A stretch of DNA of 64,000 nt, from contig MEDJ01000023.1 of the NCBI GenBank assembly GCA_001724025.1, forward strand, positions 164,895-228,894, read 5' to 3'. This document shows positions 16,755 through 26,900 of the stretch, piece by piece. This DNA comes from Acidobacteria bacterium SCN 69-37. GTDB taxonomy: Bacteria > Acidobacteriota > Vicinamibacteria > Vicinamibacterales > SCN-69-37. The notes beneath the pieces are model-generated. The model was given only the letters and a program-made list of their open reading frames with translations. It made no database searches and was not told where the DNA came from. Both the position numbers and the translations under genes were made by a program. Numbering within the stretch: position 1 is the stretch's first letter; each line of letters opens with the position of its first letter.

Positions 16755-18740
16755 ATGCTCCGCGCGATCATCGACGCCCGGGCCTTGCTGGCGACGCTGG
16801 CCGCAGCCGCCGTCGGCGTGTACGGCCTGCAGGCGTTCCCTATTCAGCGGGACAACCCGTTCCTCGTCATCATCGAAGCGAGGCGTCCGGAGATCGCACA
16901 CGGACTCGCGTACACCTACGGCCTCCTGTGGTTCTCCACGCCGTTCTGGCTGGCGTCCATCGTGATGTCCCTGGCCGCGATCGTAGCGTCCGGACTCAAG
17001 CCCTCCTGGGCCTACCGTCCCCTGCCGCGGTATCCGGAGCCCGAACAACGGGCCGAACTCTCGCTGGTCCTGGGCGAGACGCACTTCCCGGACCGAGGGG
17101 GGCGAGCGCCAGAACCCCGCTGGCTCCAGATTCCTGAACGCGGGCTCTACACGGGCATCATGGTCCTTGGCGCCGTGGGAACGGGGAAGACGTCCGCATG
17201 CATGTACCCGTACGTGGACCAGCTCCTGCGCTGGCGGGCAGACGATGCCGACCGCAAGCTGGGTGCGCTGGTGATGGAGGTCAAGGGTGACTTCTGCCAT
17301 CAGGTGCGAGACATCCTTCGCCGCACAGGTCGCGCCGACGACTACATCGAGGTGGGCCTCGATACGAACGTCAGCTACAACCCGCTGCACAACGACCTGG
17401 ATCCGTACGCCGTGGCCTACGCCATCGCGACGCTGCTGAACAACCTGTTCGGGAAGTCGAAGGAACCCTTCTGGCAGCAGGCGTACACGGACGTGCTCAA
17501 GTTCGTGATCCTGCTCCGGCGAATCACCGAGGGCTACACCACCTTCGCGGACGTCTACCAGTACATCCTCGATGACAGCCGCATCGCGCACGACATCAAG
17601 CGCCTCAAGGACTCACTCGACGATCCGCAGGATGTCATCCGGATCCGAACCGAGGAGTACGCGCTGCTCGACGTGCATCGGTGGAGCCAGTGGTTTCCCG
17701 TCGACGACGGCTTCATGGCGCACCCCTACAACGCCGAACTCGACGGATACCTGAACAAGAAAGGGGTGTCCCAGGGCGTGTCGAAGCCCAACGGCGCAGG
17801 ATGGGCCGAGCGCAAGCACCAGATCGAGGCCCTCGATCGCTGGTACTCCCAGGGCTGGAGCCGACTCGACGCGAGACTGCGGTCGAACATCACCGAGGGC
17901 ATCGTGGTGTTCCTGTCGTTGTTCGACGACAACCCCTCGGTTCACCGCGCGTTCTGTCCCCCGCGGCGGTCCTACATGGACATGCGTCTGCCGGGCGACC
18001 TCGAACCGCTCCAGCCGCTCGATACGCTGCTCGACACGGGGAAGGTGCTGGCGCTGAACTTCCCGGTCGCCATGAACCCTGGCCTGGCGCGAATCATCGG
18101 CGTCATGCTGAAGCTCGACTTCCAGCGCGCAGTGCTTCGCCGCATCCCGAAGTTGAGCGCCGATAGCTCGCGAGTCTGGCGCGACCTGCTGTTCGTGTGT
18201 GATGAGTACCACGCCTTCGCTACGGTGGGTGAAACGGACCCGACTGGTGACGAGCGCACCTTCGCGCTGTCACGTCAGGCGCGATTGATTCCGATCGTGG
18301 CCACGCAGAGCATCAGTTCCCTGCGGTCGGTGCTCCCGGGAGACGAGAGCTGGCGCACGCTCCTTCAGTGCTTCCGAAACAAGGTGTTCCTCGCGACCAG
18401 TGACGAGTTCACCGCTCGCAACGCCGCAGACCTGTGCGGCCGGAAGGACCGGATCAAGGCGCGCTACTCCATCGCGGAGTCTGGCAGCGATACGCACGTG
18501 TCGTTCCTGACGGGACGCACCGCGGCCGCACGTCAGGCAATCACCGCGACCAAGAGCTACGGGCCGGTGCACGAGCACATTTTTGCGCCGCGCGTGTTCA
18601 CTGAGTTGCAGAACGCCCAGGCCATCGTTCTGCCTTACGACGGTGTCAACCCTCTGCCGCCGCAGTACTGCTACCTGAAGCCGCACTACCTCGACGTGCA
18701 GACAAGCTACTTCGACCACGTCGCGTCGGGGGCACTATGA
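16755..18740 (+). CDS. virD4: VirD4/TraG-type coupling protein
   Basis: About 661 residues from the ATG at 16755, which has GAGAG upstream; the frame is open further left but that would overlap the preceding gene. Two N-terminal transmembrane helices (ALLATLAAAAVGVYGLQAF and LLWFSTPFWLASIVMSLAAIV) precede the cytoplasmic ATPase with Walker A GAVGTGKTS near residue 139. Walker B is in LLFVCDEYHAF, followed by ALSRQARLIPIVATQSI. The TraG/VirD4 C-terminal blocks CFRNKVFLATSDEFTA and CGRKD are present. It brings the relaxosome to the secretion channel. Its stop overlaps the VirB11 start (ATGA). Confidence 0.95.
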   Translation: MLRAIIDARALLATLAAAAVGVYGLQAFPIQRDNPFLVIIEARRPEIAHGLAYTYGLLWFSTPFWLASIVMSLAAIVASGLKPSWAYRPLPRYPEPEQRAELSLVLGETHFPDRGGRAPEPRWLQIPERGLYTGIMVLGAVGTGKTSACMYPYVDQLLRWRADDADRKLGALVMEVKGDFCHQVRDILRRTGRADDYIEVGLDTNVSYNPLHNDLDPYAVAYAIATLLNNLFGKSKEPFWQQAYTDVLKFVILLRRITEGYTTFADVYQYILDDSRIAHDIKRLKDSLDDPQDVIRIRTEEYALLDVHRWSQWFPVDDGFMAHPYNAELDGYLNKKGVSQGVSKPNGAGWAERKHQIEALDRWYSQGWSRLDARLRSNITEGIVVFLSLFDDNPSVHRAFCPPRRSYMDMRLPGDLEPLQPLDTLLDTGKVLALNFPVAMNPGLARIIGVMLKLDFQRAVLRRIPKLSADSSRVWRDLLFVCDEYHAFATVGETDPTGDERTFALSRQARLIPIVATQSISSLRSVLPGDESWRTLLQCFRNKVFLATSDEFTARNAADLCGRKDRIKARYSIAESGSDTHVSFLTGRTAAARQAITATKSYGPVHEHIFAPRVFTELQNAQAIVLPYDGVNPLPPQYCYLKPHYLDVQTSYFDHVASGAL

Positions 18741-19741
18741 GCAGTCTGGAGCGCATCCTGCCGTTCTTGCGGCCCATCGAGGATCTCCTGCAGGACCCGA
18801 CCGTGACCGAAGTCATGGTGAACTGTGGCGGACGCAAGGTGTTCGTGGAACGGCACGGAGCCATCGAGCCGGTGCCGGAGCGGACCCTCGAGGTGCGGAA
18901 TCTCACCGTTGCGATCAAGAACATCGCCCGGGCCTGTGGCGACGAGATCTCGGAGGCACAGCCTGCGCTTGACGCCAGACTGGAGGACGGATCGCGTGTG
19001 GCCGCGATGTTTCCTCCGTGCTCGGTCGACGGCCCGACGCTCACCGTCCGAAAGTTCACCCACCGCTACACGCTGCAGGAACTGGTCGAGTGCGGCACGC
19101 TGTCGGTGCCACTGGCGACCCATCTGACAGATGCCGTACGGCGCCGCAGAAACGTCCTGATTTCAGGAGGCACCGGTACGGGCAAGACGACGCTCCTGAA
19201 CGCGCTGGCAGCGACGATTCCCCTGGACGACCGAATCGTCCTAATCGAGGAGACCTCCGAGATTGTCATCGACAAGCCGAACCTCGTCCGGTTCGAGGCC
19301 CGCCGAGCGCAGGCGCCCATCGGTCATGAGGCTCCGCTTCCGCCCGTCACGATCGCGGATCTCCTCAGAGCCACGCTACGGCACCGGCCGGACCGAATCC
19401 TGGTGGGAGAAGTGAGGGGCGCCGAAGCGTTCGATCTCTTGCAGGCTCTGAATACCGGCCATCAGGGCGCGCTGAGCACCATTCACGCAAACTCGGCCGA
19501 GCAGGCGCTGGCTCGCCTGGCGCATTGCGTGCTCACCGCAAACACCGGGCTGCCGCACCGCGGCACGCGCGAGGCCATCGCCCTGGCGATCCATCTCGTC
19601 GTGCACATCGAGCGCGTGGCTCGGACACGCCAGGTCACCGGCGTAGTAGCGGTTTCTGGATACGACGCGGCCACGGATCGCATTCGTCTCGAACCTGTCA
19701 ATATCGTGGATGCCCCCGCCCAGGAAGGAGCATTCGCATGA
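18737..19741 (+). CDS. virB11: VirB11/TrbB hexameric traffic ATPase
   Basis: Protein of 334 residues. Walker A is GGTGTGKTT near residue 144, followed by an Asp box (VLIEETSEIVI), Walker B (RPDRILVGEVRGAEAFDLLQ) and the His box (TGHQGALSTIHANSAEQAL). The N-terminal domain begins LRPIEDLLQDPTVTEVMVN, typical of TrbB. VirB11 is the cytoplasmic hexamer that gates the channel with VirB4. All motifs are intact. It overlaps VirD4 upstream and the lipoprotein downstream by 4 bp each. Confidence 0.96.
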   Translation: MSSLERILPFLRPIEDLLQDPTVTEVMVNCGGRKVFVERHGAIEPVPERTLEVRNLTVAIKNIARACGDEISEAQPALDARLEDGSRVAAMFPPCSVDGPTLTVRKFTHRYTLQELVECGTLSVPLATHLTDAVRRRRNVLISGGTGTGKTTLLNALAATIPLDDRIVLIEETSEIVIDKPNLVRFEARRAQAPIGHEAPLPPVTIADLLRATLRHRPDRILVGEVRGAEAFDLLQALNTGHQGALSTIHANSAEQALARLAHCVLTANTGLPHRGTREAIALAIHLVVHIERVARTRQVTGVVAVSGYDAATDRIRLEPVNIVDAPAQEGAFA

Positions 19742-20220
19742 GGACGGTACCGACGTGGGCACGGCCTGTGCCCCTGCTCGTCGTCTTGTGGGGCTGCGGC
19801 GGATCATCCCCGAGCCCGACGTCACCGACGCCGCCGACCTCGTTCCTGGCCGGCACGTGGACCGGCACGGTCACGATTCAGGTCAACCCTGGCGACCCCG
19901 CGCCGCCGCCACCGAGCAGCGGCCCGATGCAGTGGACGTTCGAGGTGGTGCCCCAGACCAACCTCCAGTCCTTCCGGACGACCGTGCGCTCCGACCACCC
20001 GTGGTTGACCGTGACAACGACGGCAACCACGGCCTTGACGCCGGGCAGTACGCCGCCCGCACAGATCAGCACGCAAGGGGAGTTCACGTCGCCCAGGGGC
20101 TGCCGCGGCACCTTCGGCAGTGTTGGGACAGCGCAGGTAACCCGCATTGAGGCGGACTTCACCGGAACGGACTGCCAGCAAGCGACCTTCGTGGGCCAGC
20201 TCGTATTGACCAAGAACTGA
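19738..20220 (+). CDS. Predicted small lipoprotein, unknown function
   Basis: About 160 residues from the ATG overlapping the VirB11 stop. The N-terminus (WARPVPLLVVLWGCGGSSP) has a lipobox ending in Cys, followed by a Pro/Ser/Thr linker. A beta-rich domain follows (FLAGTWTGTVTIQV, PMQWTFEVVP, RGCRGTFGSVGTAQVTRIEADFTGTDC) with three Cys. Being coupled to VirB11 it is likely an outer-membrane component expressed with the transfer apparatus; it is not obviously VirB7. No enzyme motif is visible. Confidence 0.72.
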   Translation: MRTVPTWARPVPLLVVLWGCGGSSPSPTSPTPPTSFLAGTWTGTVTIQVNPGDPAPPPPSSGPMQWTFEVVPQTNLQSFRTTVRSDHPWLTVTTTATTALTPGSTPPAQISTQGEFTSPRGCRGTFGSVGTAQVTRIEADFTGTDCQQATFVGQLVLTKN

Positions 20221-20232
20221 GGGAGGATCCCG

Positions 20233-21162
20233 ATGGCGATCGATCTCGAGGCGCCGCTCCGGTTCCTGCACACGGCGTTCCGGTCAGACGACTGGATCGC
20301 AATCCTCTTGAAGTCGCACGACACCGGCGGCAGCGCCCAGCGTGTTGGGCCGATGTCGCTGATCGCCAGCCCGAGGTTTCAGGCGTGGCTCAGAGCCGAG
20401 AACGCGAGGCGATTCAGCGTGTTTGTCAGCGTGAACGCCATCCGGCCGCAGCGGAAGGCCAGAACACGCGACGCGATCGGGGACATCCGCCACGTCTTCC
20501 TCGATGCCGATCGCGATGGCCCGTTGCTGCTGGCGACTATCCAGGCGCGCCGCGACCTTCCGCCACCGTCATTCGTGATCCATTCGTCACCGAACCGTCT
20601 GCACGTCCTGTGGCGCGTGGCCGGATTCACGAAGGAAGAGGTCGAGGCACTTCAGAAGCGGCTGGCCGCCGAACTCGGCACCGACAAGACGGCGACCTCC
20701 TGCGCTCAGGTCACCCGAATGCCAGGATTCTTCAACCACAAGTACCGGCCTGGGCCGATGGTCGGCGTGGGGTACGCGCCCGGCCGGAGCGTGTTCAGCC
20801 CGCGGGACTTCCCGTTGCAGCAGACGGCGAGCGCGCTTCCGCCGCCCGACTCGACGAATCATCGATCGAGCCATTCGTCCGACGTTTTGGACCGGGCACG
20901 AAGGTACATCGCGACGATCCCTCCTGCCGTCGCGGGCAATCACGGTGACACGGCGACCTTCCGCGTCTGCTGCCGGCTCGTGCGAGGATTCGCCCTTGGT
21001 GATGACGAAGCGCTGGATGTGTTGGCCAGCTGGAACAGCGCCTGTCTGCCGCCGTGGTCCGAGGAGGAACTCCGGGCGAAGCTCGCCGGGGCTCGCCGAT
21101 ACGGTCGGGAGCCTCTGGGTGGCCTGCTTGGTGGACCGGCGCCTCACCCCTCAGCGGGCTGA
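20233..21162 (+). CDS. RepB-like primase / replication protein
   Basis: Protein of 309 residues with GGGAGGATCCCG before the ATG. The first 190 residues resemble the RepB-like archaeo-eukaryotic primase fold, with DIRHVFLDADRDG (acidic catalytic signature), HSSPNRLHVLWRV, and CAQVTRMPGFFNHKYRPG. The C-terminal region (TFRVCCRLVRGFALGDDEALDVLASWN and LRAKLAGARRYG) matches a PriCT-type primase C-terminal domain. The element probably uses it for priming after transfer or for autonomous replication. A chimeric copy of its C-terminal two thirds is at 60607-61317. Confidence 0.78.
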   Translation: MAIDLEAPLRFLHTAFRSDDWIAILLKSHDTGGSAQRVGPMSLIASPRFQAWLRAENARRFSVFVSVNAIRPQRKARTRDAIGDIRHVFLDADRDGPLLLATIQARRDLPPPSFVIHSSPNRLHVLWRVAGFTKEEVEALQKRLAAELGTDKTATSCAQVTRMPGFFNHKYRPGPMVGVGYAPGRSVFSPRDFPLQQTASALPPPDSTNHRSSHSSDVLDRARRYIATIPPAVAGNHGDTATFRVCCRLVRGFALGDDEALDVLASWNSACLPPWSEEELRAKLAGARRYGREPLGGLLGGPAPHPSAG

Positions 21163-21234
21163 AGTCTTCTCAAAGTCCTCATACCCACGTCCGGTCTGTC
21201 TCTCCGTTGCAGCAGCTCCGTGACGTGCTACGGG

Positions 21235-21468
21235 TCAGAGTGGAAGCAAAGGCTTGAGAGCGCCGCCGCTACAGCAGTGTTCATCCTGCATAGGTGGGCA
21301 TTTCGTATCGCCGTAGGAACAAAACACACAGCACGAGCCGGGTTTTGGCCTTAGAAGCGTGCGGCAGCCTTGACACTCATAGAAGGCCACGCAGGCGTTG
21401 GCAGGCATCTGCTCGACCGTCACAAGGCTGCACAGCGGGCACGTCAGCGCGGATGTGAGCGTCGCCAT
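21235..21468 (-). CDS. GDCCVxC-family small Cys-rich protein
   Basis: A 77-residue protein with a Cys-based motif GSCCVFCSYGDTKCPPMQ. The GDCCVxC family named for this motif includes both Cys and selenocysteine (Sec) forms; here the third position is Cys. Further Cys pairs (CPLC, CQGC, CC near the end) suggest a zinc-ribbon-like or metal-binding fold. It lies downstream of the P1B-4 ATPase, in the same direction, within the metal-resistance island. A metal-chelation or reductive role is inferred. Confidence 0.72.
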   Translation of the reverse strand: MATLTSALTCPLCSLVTVEQMPANACVAFYECQGCRTLLRPKPGSCCVFCSYGDTKCPPMQDEHCCSGGALKPLLPL

Positions 21469-21548
21469 TGGACCTTCATCGTACTGCGTTGCTGCCTACG
21501 GGCGGAGTCACTCTGCTCAGGACGCCCGAAACCGCGCCGCAGACACGC

Positions 21549-23909
21549 CTACTCGGCGTACGCCAGCAGGCGAAGCGAGTTGGCCACGACCACCATCGTG
21601 CTGCCCTCATGGAGCAAGACGGCCGTGCCGATGCCAGCCCACCCGAGCAGGGTGGCGGCGACCAGGAGCGCGATCACGGCCATCGAGATCGACAGATTCT
21701 GCCTGATGATGCGCGCGGCCTGCCGCGACAGCCCCACCGCGAACGGCAACGTACGGAGATCGTCACCCATCAGCGCGACGTCGGCGGTTTCGAGGGCCAC
21801 CCCGGTTCCCGCCCCACCCATGGCGATGCCCACGGTGGCTTGGGCCAGGGCGGGCGCGTCGTTCACGCCGTCCCCAATCATGGCAAGCGGCCCGTGCTTC
21901 TGCATCAGCGCCTGGATGGCGGACACCTTGTCCTCCGGCAGGAGATCGGCCTTGATCTCATCGACGCCCAGGGTCTTTCCGATGGCGTCGGCCACGCCCC
22001 TGTTGTCACCCGTCAACATGACCAACGGGCGCAGTCCGATCTCCCGCAGGCGCACCAGCACGTCGCGCGCCTCCAGACGTGGCTGGTCAGCCAGGCCGAG
22101 CACGCCAAGCCATTGCGAGCCGTGACGCACGATCATCACGCTGCGCCCGGCCTCCTGCTGTTCCTTGACCGCGACGTCGACGAGGACCGGTACTTCGATC
22201 TGGCGATCCGTCCAGAGCTTCGCACTGCCAATCTCGACCGACTGCCCTTCGACATCGGCCCGAACACCCCGCGCGGTGATGCTGTCGAGCGGACCGGCCT
22301 CGGGCAACGCCAGTTGTCGTGCCGCAGCCGCTCGAACGACCGCCTGTGCAAGTGGATGCTGCGATTGTCGTTCAACCGCGGCAGCGATGCGCAGCAGTGA
22401 ATCGGCCGACTCGGCGTCGATGGTTGTGACGCCGGTCACCTCCGGCTGGCCCACCGTCAACGTGCCGGTCTTGTCGAAGGTCATCGTGCGTAGCGTGCCG
22501 AGGTTCTCCAGATGCACGCCACCCTTGATGAGCACGCCACGACGGGCGGCCTGCGCGATGCCCGCGAGTACCGCTGACGGCGTGCCGAGGGCCAGCGCAC
22601 ACGGCGAGGCTGCCACCAGCAAGGTCAGGGCTCGATACACCGCTGTCGACCACGTCGCCCATCCCACGAGCGGCGGCACGATCATGACCAATCCGGCCGA
22701 GACCAGGACGAGCGGCACGAAGACGCGCTCGAAGCGTTCGGTGAACTGCTGTGTCGGCGCTTTGCTGGTTTGCGCATCTTCGACCAGACGGATCACGCGG
22801 TCCAAGGTTCGGTCGCCCACGGCTCGTGTCGTGCGCACCTCCAGCGCCCCCTCGCCATTCACGGTCCCGGCGAACACGTCATCGCCGGCGGCCTTGTCCA
22901 CTGGCACCGACTCGCCGGTGACAGGGGCCTGATTGACCGCGGACTGGCCGCCCGCGACGATGCCGTCGACGGGAATGCGGTCACCCGGTCGGACGACCAC
23001 CACCTCGTCGACCTTCACGGTCTCGACCGGGACCTCGACGTCCTGCCCATCGCGGCGCACGAGGGCGACTGGCGGCGCCATGTCTGCGAGCGCACGAATC
23101 GCGCCCCGTGCCCGGTCCATGGCGTAGTGCTCCAGCGCGTGCGCGAGGGCGAAGAGTGTCAGGAGGAACGCACCCTCGGCCCACTCGCCGAGGCCGGCTG
23201 CCCCAAGTGCGGCCAGCAGCATGAGCAAGTCGATGTCGAACGTGAACGCACCACGGCGCCATGACGCCGCCGTGTGGCTCACCAAGTCCCACGCACCGAA
23301 GGCGTAGGCGGCCAGGAACAGGGGGATCGTCACGCGGTCCGGCCAGTCCCCAAAGCGTTCTCCAGCCCACCCGAGCCCCAGCAGCACGGCGGCGGCCAGG
23401 CTCCAGACCAGTTCCCGGTTGTCGGCGAGGAGCCGCGTCAACTGCGCGGCCGGGCTCGGACGGGCAGCTGGCTCGACAGAGAATCGAGCCTGCTCGATCA
23501 GCAGCCGCAACCGGTCCGCCGTGGTGTGCGCTCGCTCGAACTCGATGCGCACGCGGCGTGCGGCCACGCTCGCGGACACCTCCAGCACCCCCTTCTGCGC
23601 GCGCAGGAGATTCTCGAGCCGACGGCCCGCGTCTTCACTCGGCAGGCCGCCGAGCGCGAAGGACACATGCCCGTAGTCCGCGGACAACTGCGCGCCGGCG
23701 GCCCTGACGCGCTGCTGCACCTCGGCCAGCGTCGTCTGCGACGGGTCGAAATGCACACACAGGGCACCGTCATCGGTCGCGTGGGCGAGTGAGACGCCGA
23801 CCTGCTCGGAGGTCAAATCGGTGAGGCGCCGGACGCAGGCATCCTTCGCGTCTGGCAGGTCCGGCAGGAGGAGGCGCAACGGGAACGTGCGCGTGCTGGG
23901 ACGGCTCAT
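21549..23909 (-). CDS. P1B-4-type heavy-metal translocating ATPase
   Basis: Protein of 786 residues. The first 160 residues hold two ferredoxin-like HMA-type repeats without CxxC. Membrane helices, then the DKTGTLT phosphorylation site (near residue 478), GDGVNDAPAL and TGDN motifs mark a P-type ATPase. The transmembrane motif is SPC (near residue 433) rather than CPC, and the last helix has HEGST: these two together are the P1B-4 signature seen in Co/Fe/Zn/Cd-exporting CtpD/CoaT-like pumps. It likely exports divalent cations from cytoplasm to periplasm. Its ATG overlaps the stop of CzcA, so it is the last member of the czcCBA operon, pairing cytoplasmic with envelope export. Confidence 0.92.
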   Translation of the reverse strand: MSRPSTRTFPLRLLLPDLPDAKDACVRRLTDLTSEQVGVSLAHATDDGALCVHFDPSQTTLAEVQQRVRAAGAQLSADYGHVSFALGGLPSEDAGRRLENLLRAQKGVLEVSASVAARRVRIEFERAHTTADRLRLLIEQARFSVEPAARPSPAAQLTRLLADNRELVWSLAAAVLLGLGWAGERFGDWPDRVTIPLFLAAYAFGAWDLVSHTAASWRRGAFTFDIDLLMLLAALGAAGLGEWAEGAFLLTLFALAHALEHYAMDRARGAIRALADMAPPVALVRRDGQDVEVPVETVKVDEVVVVRPGDRIPVDGIVAGGQSAVNQAPVTGESVPVDKAAGDDVFAGTVNGEGALEVRTTRAVGDRTLDRVIRLVEDAQTSKAPTQQFTERFERVFVPLVLVSAGLVMIVPPLVGWATWSTAVYRALTLLVAASPCALALGTPSAVLAGIAQAARRGVLIKGGVHLENLGTLRTMTFDKTGTLTVGQPEVTGVTTIDAESADSLLRIAAAVERQSQHPLAQAVVRAAAARQLALPEAGPLDSITARGVRADVEGQSVEIGSAKLWTDRQIEVPVLVDVAVKEQQEAGRSVMIVRHGSQWLGVLGLADQPRLEARDVLVRLREIGLRPLVMLTGDNRGVADAIGKTLGVDEIKADLLPEDKVSAIQALMQKHGPLAMIGDGVNDAPALAQATVGIAMGGAGTGVALETADVALMGDDLRTLPFAVGLSRQAARIIRQNLSISMAVIALLVAATLLGWAGIGTAVLLHEGSTMVVVANSLRLLAYAE

Positions 23910-26900
23910 CCGCGCACCTCCATACGTTCGGACTCGAACCAGCGATACAGCGCCGGCAGCACGAGTAGCGTCAGCGCCGTGGAGGTCACCAGGCCGCCAA
24001 TCACAACCGTGGCCAAGGGCCGTTGGACCTCGGCCCCGGCACCGGACGACAACGCCATCGGTACGAACCCCAACCCGGCGACCAACGCGGTCATCAGGAC
24101 CGGCCGTAACCGAAGCTCGGCGCCGTCGAGGACCGCGTCCTCCACACTGCGGCCGTGCCGGCGGAGTTCGATGAAGTACGACACCATCACGACCCCGTTG
24201 AGGACGGCCACACCAAACAGCGCAATGAACCCCACGGCTGCTGAGATGCTGAACGGCATGCCGCGCAGCATCAAGGCGACAATGCCACCGGTCGCCGCGA
24301 TTGGAATATTGAAGTAGATGAGCAGCGCCGGTCGGACGGCCCCGAACGTCGTGTAGAGCAGTACGAAGATCAGGAACAGCGCCACGGGCACGACGAGCAG
24401 CAGGCGTGACGAGGCGCGCTGCAGGTTCTCGAATTGGCCACCGTACTCGACGTAGTACCCCGTCGGCAGTGTCACCTGTGTCGAGACGGCCCGCTGGACG
24501 TCCGCGACGAAGCTCGCCAGGTCCGTTCCCCGTACGTTGGCCTCGACGGCAATACGCCGGTGGATGTTCTCACGCGTGATCTGCGCCGGCCCCTCCTCGA
24601 TCACGATGTCCGCCAACTGCGAGAGGGGAATCATGCGACCCTGGGGGTCCGCGACCTTCAGGGAGCGAATGCGCTCGACGTCGCTGCGGGACTCCGGTGT
24701 GAACCGCACCTGGATGTCGAAGCGGCGTTGCCCTTCCAGCACCTCGCCCACGGTGCGCCCTCCCATGGCCTCTACCACGTCGAGCACCTGCGCGGCGTTG
24801 ATGCCATAGCGGGCGATCTCATCTCGCCGGATCTTCACCCGAAGGAACGGGAGCCCCGTCGTCTGCTCCAGCTTGACGTCGGCCGCGCCTGGCACCGCCG
24901 ACACAACACGCGCGATGTCGGCCCCGACACGGCGCAGTTCGTCCAAGTCTTCGCCAAAGAGCGTGATGGCGAGGTCTGACCGGACGCCCGCGATCAACTC
25001 CTGCACTCGGAGCTCGATCGGCTGCGAGTAGCTCAGCACGTTTCCGGGCACCTCGCGTTCCAGCGCCTCGTTGAATGCCGCCACCAGGCCCTCCTTGGTG
25101 GCGGCGGTCGTCCACTCGCCGTGGTCCTTGAGGATGACGTAGATGTCGCTCGTCTCGACACCCATCGGGTCGGTCGGGATCTCCGCCTGCCCCGTACGAG
25201 AGACGACCGTGACGACCTCCGGGAACTGCTTGAGTGTCCTCTCGATGAGTGTCGTGCTCTTGAGTGACTCGCTGAGCGACACGCTCGGCAGTCGCCACGC
25301 CTGCAATGCCACGGAGCCCTCGTCCAGCTTGGGGATGAACTCACCGCCCATGAAAGGCACCAGCACCATCGACGCCACAAAGATGGCGGCCGCGATGCTG
25401 GCCGTGTACAGCGGCCGGGCCACTGTCCGGTGCAGCCACGGACGGTAGCGGTCCTTGAGCCAGCGCACGAGGCGCGGCTCGTGTTCGCCGGTGGTCTCCT
25501 TGAACCCGATGGAGGCCAACACCGGCATCAGCGTCAGCGCCAGCGCGAGCGACCCGATGAGCGCGAACACGACGGTCAGCGCCATCGGACGGAACATCTT
25601 GCCCTCGACTCCCTCCAGCGTGAGAATCGGCAGGTAGACGATGATGATGATGAGCACGGCGAAGAACACGGGCCGTGCCACCTCGCGTCCGGCGTCACGA
25701 ATGACGTCGTCTTTGGACTGTCCAGGCGCGCGCGCCTCGCCGAGCCGCCGGACGATGTTCTCAATCATCACGACCGACCCATCGACGATCAGCCCGAAGT
25801 CGATGGCGCCGAGACTCATGAGATTGCCGGAGAGCCCGGCCGCCACCATCCCGGTGAAGGCCACGAGCATCGAGAGTGGAATTGCGGCAGCAACCATCAG
25901 GCCGCCACGCACGTTGCCGAGCATCAGGAGGAGCACCGCCACGACGAGGATGCCGCCCTCGACCAGATTCTTTGCGACGGTGTTGATGGTCCGCCGGACC
26001 AAGTCGGTGCGGTCGTAGTAGGCGTCGACCGTCACGCCCTTCGGCAGGCTGTCCTTGATCACCTCGAGTTCAGCCTTAACTCGGTCGGCGACGACGCGGG
26101 CATTCTCGCCCATCAGCATCATCACCACACCGGTGACGACCTCGCCGCGCCCATCGCGCGTGACAGCGCCCTGTCGCACTTGCGGGGCGAGCACCGTCTT
26201 ACCGAGGTTCTTGACATAGATCGGTGTGCCGTTGCGAGCGGCGACGACGATGTTGTCGATGTCCGCGATCGTCTCCACTAGACCCTCGCCGCGAATGACG
26301 TACTGTTCCTGCGCCCGTTCGAGGTAGGCCCCGCCAGCGTTCGCGTTGTTGCCCTCCAGGGCCTCGAACACCGACTCGAGGCTGATGTTGTACGAGACCA
26401 GCTTGTCGGGATCGATCTGGACTTCGTAGGTCTTGAGTTCACCACCGTACGAGTTCACTTCGACCACGCCCGGCACCGACCGCAGCTTGAAGGCGATGTC
26501 CCACTCCAGCACCGAGCGCAGGTCCATCAAGGACAGACCCTCGCCGCGCACTTCGAACTGGAAGATTTCTCCCAGGCCGCTGCTGATGGGACCCATTGAA
26601 GGGGTGCCAAGTCCAGCAGGAATGGCCTCTCGGGCGTCCGGCAGGCGCTCCATCACCAGCCGGCGCACGAAGTAGAGGTCGAGGTTCTCCTCGAAGTAGA
26701 TGTAGACCGCCGACAAGCCGAACCGCGACACGGACCGGATGTCGGTGATGCCGGGCAGGCCGCTCATCGCCGTTTCCACCGGGAACGTGATGAACCGTTC
26801 AACCTCCACCGGGCCCAGGCCCGGCGCGCGGGTGAGCACCAGGACCTGATTGGGCGTGACGTCGGGCACCGCGTCGATCGGCAGGCGCAGCATCGCGCGG

